A stretch of 64,000 bases of DNA. It comes from Ciona intestinalis. Lineage: Eukaryota > Chordata > Ascidiacea > Phlebobranchia > Cionidae. The stretch covers positions 71,252 through 135,251 of the forward strand of contig NW_004190488.1 in assembly GCF_000224145.3 (NCBI RefSeq). Direction: 5' to 3'. The position numbers and the translations under genes are program-made. The notes under the pieces were generated by a model. That model worked only from the letters and a program-made list of their open reading frames with translations, had not been told where the DNA came from and made no database searches. Shown here one piece after another: positions 28,501 through 40,500 of the stretch. Every line of letters begins with the position of its first letter. The stretch's first letter is position 1.

Positions 28501-31500
28501 TTTTTAGTTCCCTTCAAGTTGGTTGAACCGTTATCACATTGTTGCAAAAGCAAGACAAACTCTCGCTTATTATTCCGATCTCAACTTTGATGAGTTAGAA
28601 TGTTATCAAGCTTTATTGGAACGATTGCCTGCAATGCTCACGGATCAGTATAATTATGAAAGAGTAAGTAGAACGGATTTTTCATTTAAATATTTAAATT
28701 TATCGTATTTTAAAAATCGATAATAATTTAATCCCCAACACATTAAATTAAATTCAATAAATAAGATATCTAATATTTATTAAGGAACTGATTTTTACTT
28801 TGAATATTTAAATTTATCATATTTTCAACTCAATATTAATATAATACCCAATATATTCAATTAAACTGAATTAATAAGATAGCCTATCCATACAAGAAAA
28901 TTATGTGATGTAATTTATACAGCCTTAGTTTTTTATTCAACTTAAAGTAGTTAACCAGAGTTAAAAGCTAACAAATTTTTAAATAAAATCTATTAAAAAA
29001 ACTATATTTTTAATTTGAGTATTTAAATTTATTAAATATTCAACTTAATAATAATATAATTACGAATACATTAAATTCCGTTTAATTACTAAAATATCTA
29101 TTTAAAAAATGATATTACGTAATTTTTACAGCTGTAATTTTGTTTTACTTTATAGTAGCTAACAAGACCTTTTTAAATAAAATGAATTTTCCAGTCATTA
29201 GTGACCAGTGGTGACCAGTTAACTTACAGTCTATTCCTTAAAAATCTCGCAACACTGTGTTTTGGATCTGGATTAACAAAATGCATCTGTTATGCACCAG
29301 TTCTACTTTACCAAAAGGTAATTTGTAAACAGGGAGTTTTTTTAATAATAACAAAAAAAACCTTCGAAAACGTTTTTTTTTTTTTTTAATTTAATCTAAA
29401 AAATAATAACAAATTATTGAATAAAAAACTTAAGACTTTTAGTTTTCAAAATTGCTCAGTAAGAAAAAATTACTGGCAAATGTTTTATATTTATAATATT
29501 CCTGGCAAAACCAGGTTATACAAAGACTTATGTATGTATTGTTTGGGTTCAACCGCCACTTAACTGATGCTCTTTGCTAGCCTGTTATCTATAGCGTGGT
29601 TTAAGAACTCATTTTGCTGTTTTTTTTTATGTGCTAAAAGTGTTCCGTCTTCCCCCACCCTACTATATATTAAATTAAGTTATAAAATATGTCAAAATAA
29701 AGTTTAAAAAATGTTATCTTAGATTGGAAGTTTACAAAGTCCCCCTTTATCTGAGTGGTCATGGTTGGCCAACTTATATCTGACAAATCAAGTGATTCGA
29801 TCATTTTTAACACGTTGCAAATTTTCACAAGAATTCATTGATTTATTTCATGAGGAAATACAACTGGATTCAAGCATATCTAAAGATCCTTTGGTAAATT
29901 TTGATATTGTTTTTTTTTTACAAAATTCTACATATGTGTTGCTTTAGTTCATTTCGTCTAAAAATAGAGTCACTATTTAAATAGAAGACTGCCGATGCCG
30001 ATTTAGGCGAAAATCTCTTTTATTAAACTTTATTATAGTTAGACTTAAAAGCATGTTTTATTGTATTTTTGGTGAGCGCGACCCGCAGTGTTCATGGCCG
30101 ACTGGTTTCAAGCCCCATACATACAATTAATGCATAGACCAGTGGTGCTCAACCTGCCGTCCGTGGACCAGTGCCGGGTCGCATCAACTTTCCTGTTGGT
30201 CCGCCAAATACATTATAATCTCAATTGCAAAATGCAAGAAACTTCAATAAGACTTATAATATAAAAAAGGACAGCAGCAAATTTCTTATTAAGTTTTTTG
30301 ATCTTTTGCATTGACTACTTTTGTGGTAATTACTTTTTGGGTGGATTTTATTTTTTGAAGGTCCACTGGTTCGCAAAATCTGTTTTAAAATTTCTAAAAA
30401 AATGGCTCGAGAACCTTACCTGCCAAAGTTTTTAAAATGCAGAGGTGGTAGGGATAGTTATACATGCATTGCTTGCAACAAATTTGGTGCTAATGTAAAC
30501 TGATTGATGCAATGCATGTTTGGCTCCTATGTTGAGAACCATTGGTGTAGACCATAAACAAGTGATATAATAATGTTGATAATTTTCTACAGGATAACAC
30601 ACAGTGGGTGCAAGGAATGGATGAACAGTTGGTATCATGGTACGAACAATGTCCCAATGACTGGCAATGTGGAACTCATTGTGATGTTTATTTATTTGGA
30701 GCTGGTCGACATGGCCAACTTGCTGAAGTTGGAAGTGGAGTTCTTGTTCCACAACTTACTAAATCTTTTCATGAAGCTCGCAAGGTTTGTTTGTGTTTTG
30801 CGAAAGGCATTTAAAGTTGTTGTTCTATTTCATAAAAAAAGCTTAAGAAAAAAAAATAAAAAAAAATTTGAAGACCAATATGTTTTAACGTTCTGTTCAA
30901 GTTTTTTAGAAAATCGATTAAAAAAGTGTTCACCTAAAAGGCTAAAACTGCCTGATTAAATGAATGAGTTTATCGTACTTTATCCTTGTGTGGTGGGAGA
31001 ATGACAGTCGTTATAACACAGGTGTTCTGTTTTACACACCTCGCGCCCGCTTCTGATTAACAACATTTGTAGGTTTTTTTTTCTGTATGGCCGACAATTT
31101 AGACAACCATTAGTGACCACTGGGTTGGAACAAATGCCATTAGAGGTCTTACCCAATGTCACATCTGTCCACAATGGTGGCAGGAACATGCCTTTTCAAG
31201 TCATAAGCTCTGAGCTACAGGCAGGCGCACTGACCACTGTGCTATACCACCACAAATTGGGTGTCATTTCGCAAAATGACTTTAATAAATTAGCCAGTTT
31301 GTTTCATGAAATCATATTTATTGTTTTTTACACACAGGTGGTATGCGGACAAAATTGCACGTTCATAATAAACAACAACGGGGTTGTGTTATCTTGTGGA
31401 GAAGGTAGTTATGGAAGGCTTGGGCAAGGAAATTCGGATGATTCAAATCGACTTACTCATATTTCTGCTTTACAAGGTGCGTTTAAAATTTTTTTTACTA

Positions 31501-34500
31501 GTCGCAATCATTATTTGAGGTGTGCAAATATTAGATCTGGTATTTAACAAAAAGTTTAATTTTAAATGCTAATTTTTTTTATTTTTTTAGACCAACAATA
31601 TATTTTTAACGATATTTTTTGCAAAACATTAATATTTTGATTGTAACTTTATCTATTTGTAGATTTTTCAAAACACTTCTTAAGACATATACCATTAGAA
31701 ATCTAACATTTAAATAAACTGTCTTAATATGTATTTACATAGGTTTTTATAATTTTTATTTTTTTAATATTAATTATTTTTTTACTAATGTGGAATAAAT
31801 GTTAAAAATAACGGAATATTTGATACTTACTATAATTTTTTGTGTTGTAATGTTGGATTTCTATTCTAATTGAGTTGGTGCTTCAAATATATTGTAGACC
31901 ACATTTTGCTCATTATCTCAGCTATGATGAATACATGGTAAAATCATATATGTAGTTTTAAATTTTAATCAGAACTGGTTCCAATTTTAACATTATTAAT
32001 TGTACAGCAACATTAATTTTAGACAAAAATAAATAATAAAAAAGTTATACCAAAAAAAATAAAATGTTTATATAGTGCCAATGGATGGTGAAATGAAATA
32101 CTGTGGCAAATTACCCAGTATTTATAGGAAAAAGTCGGCTTTATGAACCTGGACTTTTATAAACATCTTGGTAAAAAATTTTTTTAGGGTTTATAGTGAA
32201 GCAGTTGGCTACATCTACTGGTAGTGATGGCCATGCGATTGCTCTCACTGAGAATGGAGAAGTATTTTCATGGGGGGACGGGGATTATGGTAAACTTGGT
32301 CATGGTAACAGTGATCGACAACGTAGGCCTCGACAGATTGAAGCATTACGGGGACAAGAGGTTGTGCAGGTAAATAAAATACATAAAAAAATATAAAAAA
32401 TATTCACCCACAAAGTAACATACATGGTAACTCGTAAGTTGGCACGAGGTGTATTAACACCCGTGTGATAGCGACCATCATGTTCTGGCCATGCCAGGAT
32501 AAAGCAAGTTACATTTATTCATTCAGTTCGAAAGGTTTTTTTGTTTTTATAAGTTTTTGATAAATGTTGATGATTTAGGTAATTATAAACTTAATAAAAC
32601 TCTTCTGACAAATTTATGTTTTGTATAATCCTGAGGTAGGGAACCTGAATAAGGTCTCAAAATGTTTGTACTAAAAAACATTTACAAAAGTCGTGTAGTA
32701 TGACCATCGCAACATTAAAAGACACCACTGGGTTCAATGCTTAATGCTGGCACCCTTGTAGGCATGTCTGTATAAAAACTATAAAATTAAAGTTCAGTTT
32801 TCATTCAATGTAAATGCTACTACCCAACAAAAAACAATCACCCACAAAATTCTACGCTTGGTAACTCATGAGCGAGCTTAAGAGGCATGGCTAAGGTTTT
32901 AGAACATCAGGGTTATTTCGACAACTGCCATTGCCCCACTATCTGTGTGACAAATATTTTAATTATTGAGAAATATTTTGATATTGTCACATTTATGACA
33001 AATAGTTTGATAAATAAGAAATATTTTGATATTCTTCACATTTATGACAAATATTTTGATATTCTTCACATTTATGACAAATATTTTGATATTCTTCACA
33101 TTTATGACAAATATTTTGATATTCTTCATATTTATGACAAATATTTTGATATTTTTGACATTATTAACAAATATTTTGATATTTTTGACATTAATCACTA
33201 ATAATTTAATATTAAAAAATATTTGACGTTAATAACAACTATTTTGTTTTTCCTGATATTAAAAATATTAAAGTATTTTTATTCATAACAAATAATTTGA
33301 TATTTCTGACATTAACAACAAATATTTTGATTTATGACAAATAATTTGATTTTCCTGACATTACCGACAAATATTTCGATTCAGAACAAATAATTTGATA
33401 TTTCTTAACTTAATGACGAATAATTTGATATTCCAACACAAGGTTGCTTGCGGGTTTAAACATTCTGCCGTCGTTACGATTGATGGAAAGTTATTTACGT
33501 TCGGATATGGAGATTATGGTCGACTCGGTCACGGTTCAACCACTAATAAGAAAATACCTGAAAGAGTTATGGCATTGGAGAACTACATCATCGGACAGGT
33601 TTAAAAATGTTTTAAAACAAATATATAGGGTGGGGTAAGATAGGGCATGTTTTCATTCCATTTTCTTGTCCCGTTTGGTAGTAAACGTTTGGTAATATAT
33701 TGATTATTTACAGAATTTCATAATTGTTTATATACAACATTTTAAACAAATGAATTTTTAAAGACACAATAAGAAAAATGGTATTAGTGACCAATCTTAC
33801 CCCACAGTACTATATGCTCAATTCATTTGTTTGATTTTTTAGATAACTAATTTTTTTTTATTTGGCAGATATTTTTTCTTTTTTTTAGGTGGCTAAAAAT
33901 TTTTTGTTGTTTAGGTTTTACACTTTACCTTTTTTTAGGGGGCTAAAAATGTGTTGTTTTTAGGTGGCTTGTGGATTGAATCACACAGTTATAGTTTCAC
34001 AAGATAATCTCACTGTATGGGCGTGTGGTGACGGGGATTATGGAAAGCTTGGAATTGGTGGAACATCGGCGAAAACATCACCAACTAAAATCGAGGTCCT
34101 CAGTAGAGTTGGGATAAAAAAGATAAGTTGTGGAGCTCAGTTCACAGCTGCGTTAACATGGGACGGGAAACTATTCATGTTCGGACAAGGTGAAGTGATT
34201 GATAAGTTGCCATTATTTTTACCTCATATTTTTACTTTAATTTTTGATCTCATATTTTTAATTTATATTTTGTATTTTATATTTTTACTTCAAGGTGCAG
34301 TTATAATTATAACACTACATGGACGTAACAGACAAAAATCAAGTCCAACCAATTGTATAATAAAAAATATATATTTCGCCCGAATGGCATCAGCAGTCTT
34401 TCATTTATATAAAATGATAAAAATATATTCATGAAAAACTTTACTATGTGGAAAAACAAAAATACAGAATGATTATGTAGGGTTAACACCTATATTACTA

Positions 34501-37500
34501 ATATAATATTATGTGATAAAAGTATTGTTTTTATGTATTAATGTCACAGTACTATAAATATATGTTTTTTAACTTTAAAATTTACAGGAATAGTATTCCT
34601 GGCTACCGACTAAACTAGTCGGTTGCGGTAACTATTGGTTATTGCGTTTTTTTAGTCGGCTGGCTAAAATTTAGTCGATGTATTTTTACATTTAGTCAGC
34701 CGACTAAGTTTCTGTGCATTACTTACTCCAGAAGTTAGTCGGTCAAAATTCGCTGACTAAAATTTTAGTCAGGTGACTAAAAAAGCATAAATTTAGGCAG
34801 AGACTAGTGTAGGTCACTTAAAAAAATTGTCATTTTTTAAAAAGATTTTTATTAAGTGTTTTTTTTATTAAAATATAAGTTTTTTTAGATCGCATGTGTG
34901 GTAACTGTGAGACACGAACCTCGCCTTCTTTCAACCCACAAGTTGTGACCGCACTGTCTTCTCATCATATCATAGATATCAGTGTAGGAGCTGAACATAC
35001 AATAGCTTTAACATCTAAAGGAATTGTATATACATGGGGGTCAAATACAGATGGACAGGTATATACAATCTATTTTTTAGTAGGGTGGGGAAAGATGAAA
35101 CACATTTTATTCTATTTTCTCGTTCCATTAGTAGTAAACAAAGAACATTTAAAGAATTAAGAAGCGTATCTTCACAACTCCCATAGACCATTGTTGATTG
35201 TTTAAAATGGGATCAGGATATTTGAATATTATGTGATGTATATGTCCTATTTTTCCCCACAGTACTATACGTTGTTCTTTAGGGTAATGGGTCAATTATG
35301 GCCTAAATCCTAGGACCCATGGCGTGCCACGCCGCGGGACCTCACCCACATAGAATAGAATAGAATACGTTGTTCTTATTATACAACTAAATGTTATAAG
35401 AGGCATACCAACAAACAGATGTTTCGATTTTTGAAACTATGATGGTACAGATCACATTTGAGCATATCTATCCATCTACAAGTATTCCTTTTCTTTGGCA
35501 CTTTAAATTACAATTGTGTACAAACTTACCACGAGGCATAATATAATACAAAAACAGCTTTTCTGGTAGTTGATTTCACAACAAAATAATGGAAGAGCTG
35601 TTTTATATATGCTGGCATGCATTCAGCATGTTCAGTGATTTAAAAAAAATATTTCCATTAAAAATAAAATATTTAACTGTTTATAAAATGTTATTTTGTA
35701 AGTTAAAGTTATTATCTTATGAAATATGAAAATATTTGATGAAACATTTTTCTATTAAATACTCGTTCTTAATTTGGGATAAAAAGTTGTAATGAACGCA
35801 ATTTATTTACCCTTCCATGGCGGGCAGTTTGCTTACGGGTTGCTATGTATTTTTTTAAATATGGCTGACAACTTGGACAACCCATTAGTGACCACAGGGT
35901 TGGAGCAATTGTCATTAGGTGTCTTGCCCAAGGACACATATGCCCACAATGGTAGCAGCAAGAACCCATTACCTGTAGGTTAGAGACAGGAGGCAGATAA
36001 GCCAACCATTATGCCACAGCGCTAGTGTAAGGTTTTCTTATTCTTTTTTTATATCCAGCTTGGTCTTGGCCACACAAACCATGTACAAGAACCCACTCTC
36101 GTTGAATCACTTTCCGGTAAAAATATTCGACAAATATCTGCGGGTCGTACTCACTCTGCCGCGTGGTCGTGCGAACATGACGATGCAGGCCATACATTGC
36201 TGGGAACCCCTGAGTCTATTCCGAGTCAATATGACTTACTCGCTGACGTTTCAGTCCTTGATGCACGTGGTCGACTTGTTGTCCTCAGCAAATTTTCCGA
36301 CCTAATTTCAGCGTCATGGCCGCTTTTAAATTACCAGCAAAAGCAAGTAAGTTTTAACAAGCTTTAAAAAGTTGTTTAGGTGACACACTTTTTATGTGCT
36401 AATTAAAATAGATTTTCAACTCAAAAATTTATGTTTTAGCAAATTAATTTGACTTTATTTTTTATAAAAAAAAATAATTTTTGAAAAAAATAATTTAAAA
36501 AAAAAATAATTTTTTAAAAAAAATAATTTTTATAAAAAAAAGTTGTGCTATCAATGTACAATATCAGCTTAATAATCTAATTCTGTTGATTATTTTATTT
36601 TCCAGCACTCAACTAGTGATGTTACTCCATATACTTGTGGAAACTCGTGTTTTTCTTCGTCTGCAATTCGTTCCATTTTATTACCGAGAGTTTTGAGTCT
36701 TCCCCTCGTGCGAGCTTTGGGTAAGATTTCAAATTCTAGAAACCAAAAATAAATAATGTTATCATTTAAAAGTTAGTGTTATAGTAGGGTGGGGGAAGAT
36801 GGGACACCTTTTCATTCTATTTTCTTGTCACATTCAGGAGTAAACAAAGAAAATTTGAAGAATTATAAAACCGTACTCTCATGATGTTGTTAGACCGTGG
36901 ACCGTTGTTAATTGTTTGAAACATGATTGATATTTAAATATTATGTGCTAAAGGTGTCTCATCTTCCCCCACCCTACTAAATATTTTAAATAAATAGTGT
37001 TATATATAAAAAAGGGTTATATTTAAAAAATAGTGCTGTATTTACAAAAATATTATTACTAGTAGTAGTCATATTCTAGTTACTGCATTATGAATTTTGT
37101 AGATGTATGTATCCTTTCCTCTATACAAAAATAGATTTTTAATTTAGTGGGTGTCAATTACTGTTCAGCGTTTTCTTTTTTATTTGTTAATAAACAATCA
37201 ACATTTTATTTTGTTCAGGCAAGACCATGGTTCAGGGTAAAAACTATGGACCACAAATCACAGTTCGTAGACTCGCCATTCGAGGAAAGAAATGCTCACC
37301 AATATTTATTCAGATTGCTCAACAGGTGTGTTTGAATTGTTTTGCAAGTTAACTGAATATTCAGTTAAATTTTTCGGATCTTAAGGTTGCAAAAATATGT
37401 ATTTAATATTTTGTCTACTTTTTCTTTGTCCACTGGTGTGTTTAAGTTGTTTTGCGCAATAAGTAAATTTGGAGTAAAATTTTTCAAATTTTAAAGATTT

Positions 37501-40500
37501 AAAAAAATTATATATTTAATGTTTTGTATACTCTTTTAATATTAAAAAAACAAAAAATTGTATTTGATTTCTATATAAACTGTTGCCAAAGTGCATAATC
37601 TTAATGTTTCTGCTGCAAATAATTTTGCATACCGACATACGCTAATATAATCCAATCAGGGTAAATACTTTTCTTAAATAAGACGATTTTCGAAATCTGT
37701 AATGAAGTTGTAACCATAACATCATAAAAAATACAATTATGTAAAAACTTCATATTTCTGCCACAATTAAAAAAAATTATTTTTATATTTTTAAAGATTT
37801 TTTTCTGATTTTTTCTCTTTTTTTTTATTTTGCTTTCTGATTAAAAATAAAGCTTTTTTTTAAGTTGAAAATTTTTAAATTGTTAGATTTTGAAACAAAA
37901 CCCATGTGACCTTCGGTTGCCTGCACGTGCGTGGAAAGTTAAGTTGATCGGGGAAGGAGCTGATGACGCTGGTGGTGTGTTTGATGATACAATCACTGAA
38001 ATATGCCAGGTTTGAGACTAATGTTAGTTCTCTGACAAATTCTTGCCAGATGGCAGATAAAACATCGGAAATATATATCAATACGCTACGTTTGTACCAG
38101 ATGAGTGACTGAAAGATTGCTTACATTATGCCTGGTTGCAGAAATAACGGAATATAATTTTTAACCAATTGTTTGAATGTGACTTGCTTTATCTTCGCGT
38201 GTCGTGACAACAGTCGTTATAACAAGGGTGTTCATTAGGGCTGTGGATTTTCCCTATTTTTGTTACCGTTAACCGTTAACCGTTCAGTTTTAACCGGTTA
38301 ACCGATACAAGTGTAATCCTAATAAAAGCGTCTTGTTTATCGCTTTTCTTTCGCGAATTTAAAGGCAACTTTACGACGAACGTATGGACTATGCTTGCAA
38401 TACACGGGCAAACGTTCTTAACGTTAAAGTAATGCTTTCTTATTCATATTCAAACCTGTTTTAAAGCACCTGCCGTCTAAATAATCAACGTGTGAATTGC
38501 AATTATGACGCAGTTATTAACGTGTGAATTGCTATTATGTCGTAATCAATTGCCAGGTCAAACAATCGCTATTATGATGCAATGAATCCACGTGTGAATG
38601 CCTGCTTTTTCGTAATAAACACGCTGCTTAGCTGAGGAAAACATTTAAGTTGTGTATTACACCAATATAATGTTGCAAAACTAGTTAGCCTGCGGTATTA
38701 ACAATCAAGATTGATGGCGTAATCGCCGTTGTAGGGCACGATCAAAGCAACAGCGTTCCTGCGCACTCTGTCTTATTGCAAAACAACAATCTACGAACAC
38801 GAACATGTGTCTTTCGTGTAAATAAGACAGATATTGATATACGTTTATGCCCTATGACGTCATAGTTCGGTTAACCGTTAACTTTTCCACAGCCCTAGTG
38901 TTCATACACCTTGCGTCAGCTTATGAGTTATTATGTATGTTACTTTGTGGGTGATTGTTTTTTCTGTATGGCTGACAATTTAAACAACCCATTAAGTGAC
39001 CACTGGCTTTGAGCAATTGACGTTAGTGTCTTGGCCAAAGACACCTACGCCCATAATGTTACCGTAACCAATTGGTTATAGGCAGGCGTGATAACCGCTG
39101 TGCCCCAGCGCCAGTGTTTAATTTGTAGGATATAATGCAGTGCTTCTCTAATGTATTTATTTTGTGCAGGAATTAGAAAATGGTACCGTAAACCTTTTAA
39201 TACCAACTCCAAATTCAACTACGGAAGCTGGACAACATGGAGACAGGTGATTTATATTAAAACAATGTTTACTGCCCTTTCTACATTTTCTATGATAGCC
39301 AGTGTGTATATGGTTATGTTTTGAAACTTTTCGTAAGCTACTGCAAGTTTGGACATTGTAAAATTAAGGTTTATTTGTTAGGAATCTTGCAGTAAACATC
39401 TATTTATCACACAGTCAGACATATTAAGGAATTGCAGGATATCGCGCTTGCAGACAAACAATACATCACATACTCTCTCTCTTTTTTAAAGAAATTAATG
39501 GCATTTGTTACACTGTTTACCCAATCAATCACATTTTTTTCTTAAGATATTGAAACTCAATTTAAGTGGCTTGATGTAAAGTAGTTTATAAGTATATTGT
39601 GTGTGTCTGATGTACCCATATTTTGCTGGACCTAATGTTGCCAGCTATTTTTAGTCGGTCACTACTACAGTGCGTTTTGCATGTCACATAAAAATAATTG
39701 CCACATGATTTAATATTTTGTTTGTTTTCAGTTTTGTGTTCAATCCTTCACTAACTTCACCTGAAGACGCACAAATGTTTAAATTCTTTGGGATTTTGAT
39801 CGGAGTCGCGATACGTACAAAGAAACCTCTTGATCTACATCTTGCTCCAATTGTGTGGAAGTTATTAGCAGGTAGTTAATATTTAGAACTGTGGGGGGGG
39901 ATGGGAAACCTTTAGCGCATAATATCCAAATATTCTGATTGTGTTTTAAACAATTAACAACGGTCTATGGGAGTTGTGAGGTTAAGGTTTTATAATTCTT
40001 TGAATGTTCTTTGTTTACTACCAAATGGGACAATAAAATAATAAAATGAAAAGGTGTCCCATCTTTCCCTACCCTACTGTATAATACAAGTTATTTTGTT
40101 AGTGGTTTTGTTAAATTAGGAACAAATAAAAATGAGAAATTGCAAACTGGCACGTGGTATATGAAACAAAACCCGTTTTATACCGACTGTAGTTGCCCCG
40201 GCACGCAAGAACAAATAAGTTACATTCATTCATTTAAATATAATAAGGAATGTTGCAACAAAGTTTTAGAATGACAAAGAATAAAAATGTTTTCACCAAA
40301 TAAAAAAATCTGACTGCCACACACATAAACAGTTAACTGGTGTTAAAATAAAGTTCAAATTGCATTAAACGCATAGTTGTTTTGCTAACCATATTGAAAG
40401 AAACGTGTGGATAAAAAAATTGCATTGTTCTGGGTGTATGGAAATGGGTCAATCCTGGCCTAAATCTTAGGACCCATGGCAGGGCACGATCCGGGACCTC

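Noticed and set aside
32887..33226. Repetitive open frames on both strands ([14 protein letters not shown] repeats)
   Set aside because: Produced by a 30-bp minisatellite inside a HERC1 intron.
32950..33430. CRISPR-like array
   Set aside because: Repeats are contiguous without spacers and lie in a eukaryotic intron.
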